From Gymnorhina tibicen (taxonomy: Eukaryota > Chordata > Aves > Passeriformes > Artamidae): 64,000 bases of DNA. Under the pieces are notes generated by a model. It ran no database searches. It was not told where the DNA came from and saw only the letters and a list, made by a program, of their open reading frames with translations. Made by a program: the position numbers and the translations under genes. Position 1 is the stretch's first letter. Each line of letters starts with the position of its first letter. Positions 45,251 to 58,500 of this stretch are shown here, piece by piece. Location: NCBI GenBank assembly GCA_013399875.1, contig VXAZ01006384.1:92434-156433 (forward strand), written 5' to 3'.

Positions 45251-48200
45251 GTTTCTGTCAGTCTATTGCTCTGGCATTCTTTGTAGAAATATAGATTTTT
45301 TCAGAAAAGGTGATAAAATTACAAAAATAGTTCTAAAGGTAAATGTTACAGCATTTTCCATAAAAATTCCACCAGATTTTATATTACTGTGCCAGAAGAT
45401 AACCATCTTTCTTCTACTTCCTTGCAGACTTGAATGATCACTTATCAAGCTCTTCTTTCTCAGCCTGTTACCACTATGTAATATAAGAAAAGTGTATTTA
45501 AGAGTTCTGGAAGTCCACACTGATGGAATGAGGACTTCATGTGTTATTTCTGGTAGCATAATGAGCATTTATCTCTGTGTGTGATACAGAACTCTGAACT
45601 GGACCTCTGAAATAATAATTTGTAGCATGATGAACTGGAAGAGCCTCTTCAATCTGATGTTTGAAGGACTTCATTTTTAGGATTTTCCCCTGGTCAATCC
45701 AGACCTTTAATCCCTGACTTAAAGCCATGCTGATGGAGGGGGCCTGATGTGGAAGAGAATGCATATGGCCTGAAAATACATATGACACTATATGATACGA
45801 GTATGGTTAGAACTTAATCTGTGTCTTTCAAATAAAAAGTTTTCTCTATATAAAGCAGTTGAGAGGAGATACTGTTGAAAAACAGATATTTAAATAATAA
45901 ATGAGTCAACGCATGCTGAAGATGGTACTCCTTAATTTGCTTTGCAGATTTTTATACCATTTTTTGGCTGTGGAAAGCAAGAGGAGCAATATTTTGTGAC
46001 AGATTTGTATTATTAAGTCTTCAGCAGCAACCTTCCCTGACTGCAGGAAATACTGTGAACCTCTAACAAATTCCTGTAAAACTGTTTGATTCATATAATT
46101 TTTCTATTATTAATTGTTTACTGTTTAAACATTTCTTCATACCACATGGAATGCAGTAAGTCTGGAATCTCAAACTAATAGTGACTGATTTTCAGGAAAC
46201 TGACAGAATGTCTTTTACACTCTGTAGCTGTTTTCTCAGGCTGTCATCCAGATCACTTCAAAATATTTGTGATTTTACTTTTTATTATTTCAGGTATTAT
46301 TTACATTTACAAGATCTGTATGGTGTAAGATATTCATAGCAGAGGAAAAAGTTTGGGAAGATTGTAACAAACTTCAGCAGTGTGGTTCAGAACTGCTTTT
46401 TGTTCTGCTCTTGATTGTCAGTATGTCAAGTTTGCCTTCCAGGACTGCAAATAAAGCAGTAAAAGGATGTTGGCTTCCAGACTGATTCCCCCAGATACTT
46501 ATGCTAGAAAAATGTAAGTGGAATGTAGAAATGCTGTTTAAATGCAAACTCAGATGCTAGAGGACACAGTATAGCTTGCAGAGGGAGAGCCTGTGTATGT
46601 GTTTTACTCCTTTGTTTTTCTGCTCCTTTGATCTTTAGTTGCAAATACAGCTGAGGATAGCCGAACTCCACAACTGGATGTCAGCCATCAGGTGCTCTGG
46701 TGCAACTCTTGACAGAGATGACTTAGTACCTCATATTGCATTTTACAAATAAAAGTGTGATTTATTTTTCTTCTTTGCCTTGAAACCATTGTAACCTTTA
46801 GGTAAAGAGCTGTCAACATGCTATTTCCAAATCTGCTGGTTGCACAGTATAATACTTTAATATTATACCAGCAAAAACTTCTGCTGGTCTAAATGTATCT
46901 AAACACATACTACTGTGACAGTATAAAAATATAGCTATAATAAAAGCAAAATGTAGACATAATAAAAGTAAATGTTACTGTCTGTAATCTTGCAAGTAAT
47001 GACTGTGATGTCAAACTGTAATGACTTTGAAATAAAGAACACTAATGATGAAGACTGTTTAACTCCTGGTAGAAAATCTAGGATTTCAAGCCTATTTGGG
47101 GACATTTTACATGCTGGATCCTTTAAACTTTTGATGGAGGACATGCACGCACCTAAACTCCTGAGAAGTAATTAATTACACTTTAGGATTATTTGAAAAC
47201 ATTTTGTTCTATTCTCCAAATCCAGAAATGTTGTTTCAAACATTGTACCATGGTGAGGGATAGCCTGCTCTGGACAGCAGAGTCACTGTGTGTGTCAGTG
47301 CTATTTGCCCACAAGACCATTTCTATGCAGGTCTGTGGCTTCGTGGTACCACTGATGTAGGTAATGTAAGGTTTTACCATTTTAAGGTACCACTGGCCTT
47401 TTGTTTAACATGTATACATCTCTTACCAAAATGAGTCATTTAGGGGGTTCTCAATCTAAATCACGGTAAGTCAGCTTACTCAGTTTTGAAAGGATTTTGT
47501 GTTACACCCCTTTTTTGCATAGATCAGGCACCTACAACACTGTACAATTTTTAATCCCCCTTTCTCCCATGGCTGAGGCCATATTGGTATCTTACCTGTC
47601 ATACTTTACTTTCTTCTTACTCCTTCTTTCCTTTCCTGCCTCTGTCATCTCCAAGTAGTACATACTTTAAGAAATCCAGAAAAAAATAACTAGTTATTTT
47701 TACTATTTTTATTTTTAGTAACTAGTTTATTTTTACTATCATTACTTAAATTCATCCTGACATTGCATCTAAATATGATTTCAAAGAACATTCTTTGGGT
47801 TCCAAAAATGCACACTGCCTTCCAAGAGGTTGTCCTACTAATTTGCTTCTGATAAATGAGGTTGTACAGACAACCTTCAAAAATAAATTAATAGTTTATC
47901 ACTATCCTAATATAAAGAATGATAAATATAAAAATAGAAAGAATGGAGATTTTTTTTGTAGTAACAAAAGAGTGTGTGTCCCCAAACTCTGTAGTTAATG
48001 AAACAGACTCATCACCACCTGCTTTCCCACAAGCATAGAAATCTTAGCTTAATTTTATTGAATCAGTTTTGTGTAGTGATTGATGTCCAGGTAAATAGAA
48101 GTGGATAATAAATCAATACTGATCTGTAGAAACAGGACGCTGTAGGACCTGCAGTCCCTTAGGATTTTAATTGGGCATTTGTGGTAAATCTTGCGTGGGC

Positions 48201-51200
48201 AACATCTTTCCACACAGTTCATCAACTACACTGTCTCTCTGATTGGGAAACAGAAATTAAAGTCAGGGTCAGTATGTACAGTTACTGCTTAGAGATATTT
48301 TGTGTAGTGAAGCACATGCTGTAATGAGTGTGATAACATCTTCCTGTGTGCATGAAGACGTGAGTGATCAGTGCATCCCTGTGCAGTTGCAACATTGAGT
48401 GAATTAAGAACTGTGTCCCATTTGTCTTCCTGTTTTGTAATTTTTCCATAGGCGAATGTTGGAGGACACTTTTCAGTCATGTCTAGAAATGCACTTAAAA
48501 TACAGGGCTTAAAAAAAGGCTAGTAGGCTTGAAAACATGCAGGCTGCTGCATACTCTTGGATAAAACAGTTCACTCTGGTAAAACAGGTGGTGGTAAATA
48601 TGTGCTAGTGCCACCTGAAGCAAAGAGTTTGACTCTAATTAAGAATAAGGACTTGTCCTCAGTAATATTCCAGAGTTACTCTCCCTCTAACTACATCCAT
48701 TTCTCTGACCCATATAAGCATTATAGCTGTCCACATTTTTCAATTTTCAGCCCTTCTTGTAAGTCTCTTTTCAGAATTGCAAGGGTAGGAGCTGAACTGA
48801 GGAGCTGAATAAGTTCATATCACAGTTAAACACCAAATCAGTTTAAGATTCCTTTGACAATTATATTTAGACCATCAAGTCAAATTTGAGGGATGTATAT
48901 CTGATGCAAGCATTGACAGCTATGTCTTAAAACTATTATGACATATTGACAGTGTCTTGAAGTGCCTTAAAAGTAATTTCACTGAAGACAACAGATGTAA
49001 AATGGTTCTTATTAAATGAGAATGTGCAGACATAACAATTGTTCTTATTTGACTGTTGACAAAATTTCATGTTCTTGTAATTGGAAGGTGGTCAAACTTG
49101 AATGTTGTGATAGTTAGAAAACTTCAGAAAACTGTAGAAAATACAAAACCTGTCACTGTTACATAAATGGGCCATTACCTAAATGGATACCCCTGAGTCT
49201 GGTGTATGCATTACCCCATCCAGCTGTAAAGGCCAGCAAGAACATGTCTTGTAATGTTTCTCCAGCTCCAGGCAGCCACAATTCTTGGCTTATTAGGAAA
49301 GAGTTTTCAAAACGCATTTTTCTGAAATTATGTAGTCTTGCTTTTGCTTCTTTTATTTTTCCAGTGTTTGGTTTATTGGGTTTTTTTTCTTTACAGCTGT
49401 AGTCAGTATAACATCATAAAACCAGATGTGTTACCAAAGGCAGATAATTTTGTCTTTTTTTTTTTTTTTTTTCCCACTGCCTCATCTCAGAATCAAATTG
49501 AGAGTGTTGAGTCAAGGTGATACACAGTGAAATAATTCTCAACTGGTCTCCAGCAAATGGAATATTCTCAGGACTTTTTAGGAAGTTATTTTCTCAGTGT
49601 TTTTAGTGGTTTTAATATGCAGATGGCTTAAGCTCAATTCTATGGAATTAAAATAATTATAGCCCCCATCCCTGAAACTGCCCACTCTGAGTTACAATTT
49701 GTAGGTTTTATTTTGGGACACTGGCCTAAGCACTGACCACTCTGAGTTACAAATTGTAGGTTTTATTGGGGGATTTTCATATCAATATTTTATTGTGCTG
49801 TTCATTATTTGGTTTCTTTCTCTGCAGTTGGAACCTCAAGTTTCCTCAAGGAACATAAGTTATTCTGCTGTTAATAACAAGGTAGAACCTAATTTTTCTA
49901 ATGGAGGTCTGAAGATGTGAAAGCACTCTGAATATTCTTTTTTTCTTTTTGTTTTCATTGCAGTGCTTTGTATATGAAGCCACCATGTGGCAATGCACTC
50001 ACATGAAACCTTGAGTGCTCTAAATGTGATTGTGTCAAGTCGCTGGAGCTGTTCCAAACATGGCTTAAGTTTCCACAAAAACAGTGTAACCTTTTAAGTA
50101 GAAGATTTTTAATCATTCCTCCTCCTGGATATTTTCTGTCCAGTTACCATCAAATACTCCATGTATTAAATATTTGCTTCCATTGTGTATGAACCTAGCA
50201 AAACCCAGAGTAACATTTAATTTTAAACATCTTATTAGTGTTAACTTGAAATTTCTTACAGTTGAATTAGTCACAGTGGTAGTCATATTTAGTAAATATG
50301 TGTATAGCATATGTCTCTCACATGGTATTTTCTGTGTTTTGGATCTAGCCCAGTTATTGAAACAGTTTGTTACTGGGGAGAAAAACCCAATAATGCACAC
50401 AATAACAGATGGAACACCTTTTACTTAATCTTTACCTACTTGCGTACTTCTTCTGCAGTTTTTGTGAATGAGGAAAACTGATAGTGTTTGAACTATCTGT
50501 TAATTTTCGTAGATCAACAAGAGGTCACGATAAGGTGTGTAAATAGCTCCTGTTGACAAATTCTTGGAGTCTAAACAAAACATTTAGAAAAACTTTGCAA
50601 CTATTGCTCTATAATACACAGTTGTAGACAAGAATAAGTCTAGGTAAGCTAACATGGAGAGATATTGAACTGTTGTATACCTCCAGGTTCTTCTTAAGAA
50701 GAAATTACCATCTTAAGGAACCAAGGAATGTTAAATGTCTCGTATTTGCTAAGGCATACCTGGAAAATAAACTCTTACCTACAAGTTCTGTTTTCCTTTT
50801 TATTTGGAGGTGGATCCAGGAAGGGGAGAAAACAGGAGAAAACAAAATCTGTGTTTGACCTAGAAGCAAAGCTACATCAGGACTCAGATTTTGGGTTTTG
50901 CAGAGGCTGTTTTGGAAGCTTATGTAATAAGCCTTTCCTGATTTCATGAATGGCTCTTGTTTTGTTACATTTGCATTAGACTCATATAATGATAAAGACT
51001 GTATTTTCAGGGCTTTATCATGCTTCTCGGGTAATTTTGTTATGTTTAAGCTGGTTAAAGTCTGTTTTGCAAACGGCATAGGAAAAGACAAAGTGTAAAG
51101 GTGAGGCAGCATCATGCCTATAGTGTATGTCAGGTACATGATAGGCACCTAATCCTGTGGGAGCATCCTGGTAACAAGACTACTATTAATAGTGACATAT

Positions 51201-51484
51201 CAAACACACCAGGAGAGACAGACGATGGTTTTGTTCCTGTAAACTATTCTTGTACAGTAAGATAAATGAGAGCCAGGTCTCACATTCTCTTTGCTCAGCA
51301 GTGACATAGAGGAGCAGGAAAAAAGAGTGTAACTAATCAGGTACACCTGAAAGTTACTACCTGCCTAACTCTTACTTAGCCATTTGTTTTCAATACGAAT
51401 TAGGTCAAAAGGCCAAGGTACCTGAAAAGCTTTAGTTCTGGTACTGTATTTTTTCCCTTAAAATCAATGTCTCTCCAATAAATC
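45251..51484. other. Intergenic or intronic DNA, no gene seen
   Basis: About 6.2 kb of AT-rich DNA with no recognised exon or named transposon. It contains an 18-base T run (49455-49472) and a 55-bp-period direct duplication (CCACTCTGAGTTACAA at 49682 and 49737). Short frames such as 46972-47175 look protein-like in places but have no supporting splice sites or family match that I can see. Confidence 0.7.
49682..49770 (+). repeat. 55-bp-period direct duplication
   Basis: CCACTCTGAGTTACAA followed by TTTGTAGGTTTTATT occurs at 49682 and again at 49737 with one small change. Two copies of about 30 bp, separated by about 25 bp of non-repeated sequence. Confidence 0.88.
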
Positions 51485-52215
51485 ATTGAATCACAGAATA
51501 TGCTGTGATCCATCAGGATTATTGAGTCCAATTCCCGGCCCTTCACAGAATACCCCAAGGGTCACACCATGTGCCTGAGAACATTGTCCAAATGGTTTTA
51601 AAACTCTGTCAGGCTGGTGCTGTGGCCACTACCCTGGGGGGCCTGTTCCAGTGCTCAACCACCTCTGGATGAAAAAACCTCATCCTGATATCCAGCCTAA
51701 ACCTCTCCTGACACAACTTCAGGCCGTTCCTTCAGGTCCTGTCACTGGTCACCACAGAGAACAGATCGGTGTCTGCCCCTCTGCTTCCCCTCACAAGAAA
51801 TTGTAGATTGCAGTGAGGTCTCCCCTCAGTCTCCTCCAGGCTGAACAGACCAAGTGACCTCAGCCACTCCTCACACGCTTCCCCTCAAGGCCCTTCACCA
51901 TCCCCGTGCCCTCCTTTGGACACTCTCTAACAGCTCAGTGTCTTTTCTGTATTGTGGCACCCAGAACTGCCTCAAGCTGAGGCTGCCCCAGCTCAGAGCA
52001 GAGCGGGACAATCCCCTCCCTTGCCCGGCTGGCGATGCTGTCTCTGATGCCTCCCAGGACACAGCTGGCCCTCCTGGCTGCCAGGGCACTGCTGGCTCAT
52101 GTTTAACTCACCATGAACAGGACCTCCAGGGCCCTTTCCACTGTGCCACTTTCCAGTTTCTTGTTCCCTGTCTATACACACAGCCAGGGTTTCCCTGTCC
52201 CAGGCTAAACCCTAA
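51485..52215 (-). mobile_element. CR1 LINE fragment, minus orientation
   Basis: About 0.73 kb, 5'-truncated. The reversed tail (ATTGAATCACAGAATATGCT) is at 51485. The body shows CR1 hallmarks on the plus strand, such as CCTCATCCTGATATCCAGCC and TCAGCCACTCCTCACACG. Minus-strand frames at 51895-52181 are broken remnants of its protein. A solo LTR has inserted about 30 bp beyond its right end. Confidence 0.94.
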
Positions 52216-52245
52216 GGCTTCAACAGGATCAGTTGTTAATCATGA

Positions 52246-52250
52246 CAAGT
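52246..52250 (+). repeat. Left target-site duplication of the solo LTR
   Basis: CAAGT directly precedes the LTR's TG end and is repeated exactly at 52729-52733 after its CA end. Confidence 0.8.
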
Positions 52251-52728
52251 TGTGTTGGTTTGAAAACAAACCAGTGGGAGATCACAAGTCAGGATTTAAA
52301 TTAATGGGAAAATAAAATTAGAAACAAATGAAATAATATAAGGAGAAGCACTGACAAAGTCAGATACAACCTGACACCCTGTTAGAGTGGTGGTAGCAGT
52401 CCAGGTGAAGTAGCTCAGTTGGAGTGATGATCCTACAGAAGGTTTCCAGCTGAAGGTCCAGTAGTAGCTTTGTCCACTGGTAATTCAGTAGACAGGGCTA
52501 AGTTAGGCAGTTCTGAGGGCAGGTTATATCCAGGTGGGAATGCCTGGCTCCTCCCTCCTCGGTGGAGCCTCTCACAATAGGATGAGGTAAGTCCATGAGT
52601 CATGTGGGGGTTTCTTGATGGCCCATTGTCTGTTATCAGGGGTGGGTCATTAGCAGGCGATAACAGCTAATGGCCCACAGCTGGTGGTAATAGAATACTT
52701 AGATACATCTATATTGTAACCTAGGACA
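52251..52728 (-). mobile_element. Solo LTR of an endogenous retrovirus-like element
   Basis: A 478-bp unit beginning TGTGTTGGTTTG and ending CCTAGGACA, that is TG...CA, bracketed by the direct repeat CAAGT at 52246-52250 and 52729-52733. The 5-bp target duplication fits ERVL-type elements. No internal gag/pol sequence is present, so it is a solo LTR left by recombination. Minus orientation is favoured: read that way, a TATA-like GGATATAACC sits near mid-LTR, as expected at the U3/R junction. The orientation is less sure than the boundaries. Confidence 0.8.
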
Positions 52729-52733
52729 CAAGT
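52729..52733 (+). repeat. Right target-site duplication of the solo LTR
   Basis: CAAGT directly follows the CA end of the LTR and matches 52246-52250. Confidence 0.8.
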
Positions 52734-55445
52734 GCTTTTGAAAATCTTACATGTTAATTTCAGCAATTCATAGCTGAAGAATGTCATAGCTGCAAAACAG
52801 CATATTTAAGGATCAGATTTCTCTTTTAATGATAATATTATTTTATCTCTGGTGATCTAAGGACAGATAGGAGACAAAACATTTTAGTTAGACCAGGTAA
52901 TTCAGCAGAAAAAAACCACAAACTGTTAAGCATGTGAGCACTTTCTTGAGATAATTTTACTAATAGAAAATTTAGAAGAGTGGAAGCTAACTTGCAGAGG
53001 ATTACATAATATATTGGAGTGTCAAAAGAAAGTTTTCAGGCACGTGAAGTCTAATAAAGAAGTAGCAAATTCCTGGCTAAAATAATTTAGGACAGCACTT
53101 GGGATCTGCTTTCAGTATCTGTTTAGGTTGATGACTATTGATGACTGTAAGTCTTCTAGGGCAGGTATTCCTTCTGTATGTAACTATGGATTTAGATGGT
53201 GAAATTAAGTTGCTAATTATGTTCATCAGCTGGTCAGATTTCAGTGAAAGAATTTAAACAAAAAGAAACAGAGAAGTCAGCAGAAGTTTGGGAAAGACTG
53301 TAAAATATAAAATTCAGTCTTCACTGCATTGGTGTATTTAGTTTCAGCAGAAGTGTGAATTTTGTTTATAAGTTCATCTTTTTTGTATGTCTTTGTTGAA
53401 AATCAAGATGAGACATAAAAATAGAATGCTACTTTTGAGAGAATATTGCACAGGATTAGGATATAATTTTCTTAGTCTCCCTCTAGATTGTCAATGAAGT
53501 TCTTAAAGGTACTGTAGTGGCAGATTTCCTACCATTGTTACATCATAGGTTTAAGTTCTCTTTCTTGTAGGGTTTAATCATATCTGAATATTCTTGCCAG
53601 AATATCAGTTTATTGCTCTTTAAGTTACTAACAACAATTAAATAACTCTTGGGACAAGCTGGTATGATAAAGTAGTATGTAATAGGCATAACAATCAAGC
53701 AATATTAAAGCTGATAAATTATAGTAACTATTAGTTAAAGAGATTGATTTTCATTGAACTTCCTGAAATATTTCATGTTTTAATCTAGTGCAAACAGTAA
53801 ATTATTTAGTTTCTTAATCCTGTTCTGGTCAACAAGGCTGCTATAAGGGTAGTTTATTATTGTCATGAAAATAAATTTATTTGTTGTTATCATAGAGCAC
53901 ATTTATCTAGAGTTTAGCCGTATACTGACCACTCCTGTCCTCTGGAATTTGACAAAGCACAAAATCATGATGATGATAGGTTGATTTAAAAATTTTTTTC
54001 CAACCTAAATAATTCTATGATTCTAAAATGAAAAGGCAACTGACAGCTGAAGTAGCTTCCTAAAATCGTATGTGTTGCAATATACCAACCTACTGGTGAT
54101 GCATGGAGAATGCGAAGCTGGTAACAGGGTACTTACAAGTGTAAGAGAGACCCACGTATGCATTGCTCAGACCCATGTCTTCTACTCTAGTCTACCTGTC
54201 CAGAACTCAAAATCTGTCACTGACATTGAAAATTGGTGCAAAATTAGTGGAATGAGGATTGCTAGAGTTCTGTGTCAGGCAGCAGGTGCCGTGTGAATCT
54301 GATGGACGAAACCAAGGGCACAGCAGGGCATTCTTATATTATGCATAAGAGCACAAGAACATTACTTGCTGGAAAGTGTATATACGTATTCCTAAGGAAC
54401 AGACAGTACCATTTTCGCAGTTGTTTGTGGCAGTACAGCTCAAATTTAAGGCTTTTTCAGTGTGGTGCAACACATGCTGTTCTCTTCTACCTTGGGTATT
54501 TAAAAGCACAAGCATCTGGTGATAACTGTGTTAAGCTTCCCACAGTCTAAAAAAACCCCAACCAACCAAGCAACCAACCAAAAAACTGTATTTCATATTG
54601 TGATATTTATCTGGAGGTCTGCTGTACCCAATAAGCCAATGTTTGCAGGGGTTGTCTCTTACATGTGTGGTGTGTGTTAGTGTGGTCCTTACAGACTTTG
54701 AGGCATTTTGTGCTAGATACACATCATTCCAATTATGCTTGCTTCTTTCTCCAAGGCATTGCTTTCCAGTGCACCTCAGAACAGAACACAGGTATTGACT
54801 TTAGCTGTTGCTGCAAGAGAATAATAACTGTGACTTGATTTTTCATTTTAGTGATGGAGAAATTAAAAAAAAGTTAACTCTAAGTATTACTTGGACACTT
54901 TAAAAAAAAAAGGTAACATTTCAGTTTACTATTGTCAGCATTTAAAATTTTCAGTACTTATGCTGACCTCTCCCACTCCTTTTGCTTTCCTCCTTCTTCC
55001 CCTGCCCCAAACTTGCAGAGATTTAAAAGGAAAAACACAAGAGAAAGCTTCCATTTGACTGTGAGTTTTCAGTGATTCCACAATTAACTCAAAGAATTTT
55101 TGTGTTTCAGCTCAGAAAAAGTCTAAAGAGCATAGTTATTGAAATCAGAGGTGTTTGAGAAAAGAATTTTTAAATGAGACCAAGTAAGAGCGAAAGGAAG
55201 TGGATTGCTACAATTGTAAGCTTTCTTTAACTAAAATTTTGCTTCCTGTACACAAGTAATGACAATATTGTTAAGAAATTACTATTTTATCCAAGCTGTT
55301 CTCATGTGGACAACAAATTCTGCATTTGACTTAAGAAGCAGGGACAAATTCTCATTTCAGGCCTATATGTTGCATATTTTACTATATATATATTTTTTTT
55401 TCTGTAATGTTAGAAGCGTGGAATAAAATGTTACAAGTAAATACT
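52734..55445. other. Intergenic or intronic DNA with an old CR1 tail
   Basis: AT-rich DNA without a recognised gene. An ancient CR1 3' end lies at about 53970-54026. An A/C-rich AAAAAACCCCAACC stretch sits at about 54549-54580. Confidence 0.7.
53970..54026 (+). mobile_element. Old CR1 3' tail fragment
   Basis: TTTCCAACCTAAATAATTCTATGATTCTA matches the CR1 3' end, including the ATTCTATG octamer. Only about 55 bp can be recognised and the upstream part is heavily diverged. Confidence 0.65.
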
Positions 55446-55576
55446 CATAGAATCATAAAAGATCCTGGGTTGGAAGGGACCCACTAGGACTGTCAAAGTC
55501 CTACTCCTGGCTCTGCACAGGACAGCCCCAAGAATCCCACAATGGTCTGAGAGCATTGTCCACAACATCCTAGCTG
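55446..55576 (-). mobile_element. CR1 LINE 3' fragment, minus orientation
   Basis: The plus strand reads CATAGAATCATAAAAGATCC, TGGGTTGGAAGGGACCCACT and CCCACAATGGTCTGAGAGCA, the reversed 3' end of a CR1. About 130 bp long, 5'-truncated, and diverged. Confidence 0.88.
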
Positions 55577-58500
55577 TAGTTCTCACTAAAGAAAATCCAC
55601 TGAGGAAACAAGTGTAGAAACTCTTCATGTTTCACATTTCATCAATAACTGCAACTAAAATATATATGGCAGTGTCACATAAAACAAAGCACCCATGCAG
55701 GTGTAGGAGGTGAGTAGGTAGCAAAACACATTTTCTATATAAACTGACTGATTTTGCAATCTGGGAATCTTGGGGATAGCAAATCCTCATCCTGCTGTTA
55801 GTTTCTACTCTAGAAAGTTTAAAAACAAAAGCTTTTCTCTCAAAGGGATATGCTAGAATTATTAAGCCACACTGCTGTTACACAGTACAAAAAGCACAGA
55901 CCAGATCACATCAGTAGTGAAAAATTTACTCCCCGCCTCTTTTGTTTCCTCATTTCTTTTACCCCTAGTTCAAGAGGTGTTGAAGGAAAGAGGTTGTTAC
56001 TTCAGTAACCTCTTTCTAAAACAACTGAAGGATAGGTTTTTATTTGCTGGGGAAACTAGAACAAAGTAGCAAGCCTTAAACATATTTTTTCAGTTTAAAG
56101 TGTGATATGTCTGTAAAGGCCTTTTCATTGTTCTGGTGGTTTACTGGATCATGCCTGAGCTTTTAAAGGTCTTGTAGGTATGGTCTGTTAGCTGGAGCTT
56201 CAAGCACCGTTAGAAACAAATAAACACTTACTAAATGTACAAATTATCTGCTAGTAGGACTCATCTGAAATCCCAGACCACAGGAATGTGAACTCAGACT
56301 TTTATATGGGTCACCATAACCTTGCTGCAGGCATCTCAGATACCACTAGCATCTAGGTTAATAATTCCTTTGACATCTGGCAACAATGACAAATAAAACT
56401 TTCAAAATACTGATATCTGATATTCTGAACAGCTGTGTCAGTTGGTATAATAGGGCTGGAATCTCTCTTCTGGTGACTACCATGAATGCTGGCTCAGCTG
56501 CGTCTGGATGGGTCTCTTGAGGTGCTGGCCTAGGAGATACCTTTTTCTGCTGTTCCATGCACAAAGAGGCTCTTGTGTGGGCATGGGCTGGGTTGCAGAG
56601 CCGCAGCAGGGGCTGCAGGAAGGCACTCTGCAGTTACACTGGCATTGTACCCCGAGTGGCATGGGAAACAGGGCAGAACCAATGAGATCTGCTTCTATGT
56701 AGGAGAAAAAGGAGTGGTGTAGACTGGCTGCCTTTGTTTTGCTGGAGCCATTATTTACGAGGGTGAGGTGTTCTTACAGCCAAGGGCTGTTCAGCATGGA
56801 CCTGTTTTTTTACGCATGTTGATAATTCAGGTTTTGTTGAGGAAACTCAGCAGGAGGAACTTCTCTCTCTGGTGGGTCTTGGGCCCACAGCATGTTCTCC
56901 TGCCCAGCTGATGCAGGAGGACAGTCAGCTCCACGCTCCCAGGCACTTGATGGTCACATGGGGCTGTTTCACAGAGAAGGCTTTGAGACTCCAGCAAAGT
57001 GGCATTTGATGAGGCTGCATCTTTGGGTTTGCTTCACTGGTTTTGGCTGCAGGAGCCTGCTTCTCCATTCACTGCATACACAATGTATAGTGTATGAAAA
57101 AGATAGGGTTTGTTCTCTCTTCTTTGGTACATCTATGTACTTCTTTTGTCTAATGCTAAGTGTCACCTTCAGATGTTTCATAAGATTTTTATAGAAGCTG
57201 TCCTAATATTTTCATGACCTAGTAGTAACTTCCTAATGAAATATTTTGCCCATGTTGTGATCTGCTATATGGAAGAAAAACTATTTTCAATAAATCCTGT
57301 CTACTAAATCTTCTCCTATTTATTTTGTAAGAATTCTTCTGTTTGGGACACAGGAATCAGAATTTTCTCAATCACTGTCTGAAGAGGCGGAGTAAACCAT
57401 GAGAAGTGGCTGTTCTTTGTCAGAAATAAATCCATAATTGATCCTGATTATAGTATATGACTGTGGAAGCCACCCAAGAAGAAAGACAGATGGCTCCCAA
57501 GCCTGGAGATAATGGTCTAGTGGCCACAAATTCTAGGTTTTTAGTGGAAACTTGAGCATCACGAAGAAAAAAGCCACTTGGGGACCTAGTTACAGAGTGG
57601 ACTAGCAGAGAAGAAACAAAAGCACATAGATGAACTTCTTTGACATAATTTTCTTTGCTACTGGGGAGTAAGCAGAGAGTTAATTGTAATGACTGCTTTG
57701 CTGAAGGACCTTTTCCTGCAGTTCATCACTTGGGATGTACTTGTGCTGGTGTGCTCTGAGGTGGGGCAAGGGAAACTGGTGCAGGTCTGTCTGGGTGTTT
57801 CAGTACACGGGTGTTTACAAACAGGCAGCACAAACACACCTTGCACTCTGTGTGGCTTCTCTCACCACATGCAGTCCCAGGAGGTTGCTGCATTCATGCC
57901 CTCTGCTAGGACAGGCAAAATGTATCAGTAGCATGAAGTTTCAGTAATACTGTATGGCAGGGTTTTCGGTATGTCTTTTGATTTTGTGCACAATTTGCCA
58001 CTAAAAAGTCTTCAGAACAGGGTGAGATCTCCACCTATCCCCAGTTATCTTGTCTGTATGGGAGATGATGCTGATGGTGCTGGTGGTCAGCTAAGGAATA
58101 CAAAGAAACTAAGTGTTTGAACAGTTAATTAAAGAAATATTACGAACTTTCTTAATTTGTTTGTTGATATTGCTGTTAAGGAAAAAGAAAATCACAAATC
58201 TGGATGCCCTTTCGGTTAATATGAACCATTTGTCTGGTTTGGTCTACTTTTCTGGCAGAACTTTTACTTTTGTGGTTCTTTTTCTTCTCTTTTTGATTAT
58301 GAAACAATCCCCAGTGGCGTGTCAGAAATCACCATTATAAATGCTGACAATTGTTCTGGGGTTAGCATTAAAGCCTTTTAAAACCCAGGATATGTCTGAA
58401 ACTGTGTATGTAGTCACTGGCTTCAAATGCAAGTTGCCCTCAGTTGTGAACATGCTACAAATTCTTTTAACACAGAAATGCTTCTCAAGTGCAAATCGGA

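Noticed and set aside
46972..47175. A 67-codon plus-strand frame with a protein-like stretch
   Set aside because: No matching splice sites, no family resemblance, and AT-rich context; indistinguishable from chance.
51854..52315. A 153-codon plus-strand frame
   Set aside because: It is antisense to a CR1 fragment and runs across the boundary of the solo LTR, so it cannot be an ancestral gene.
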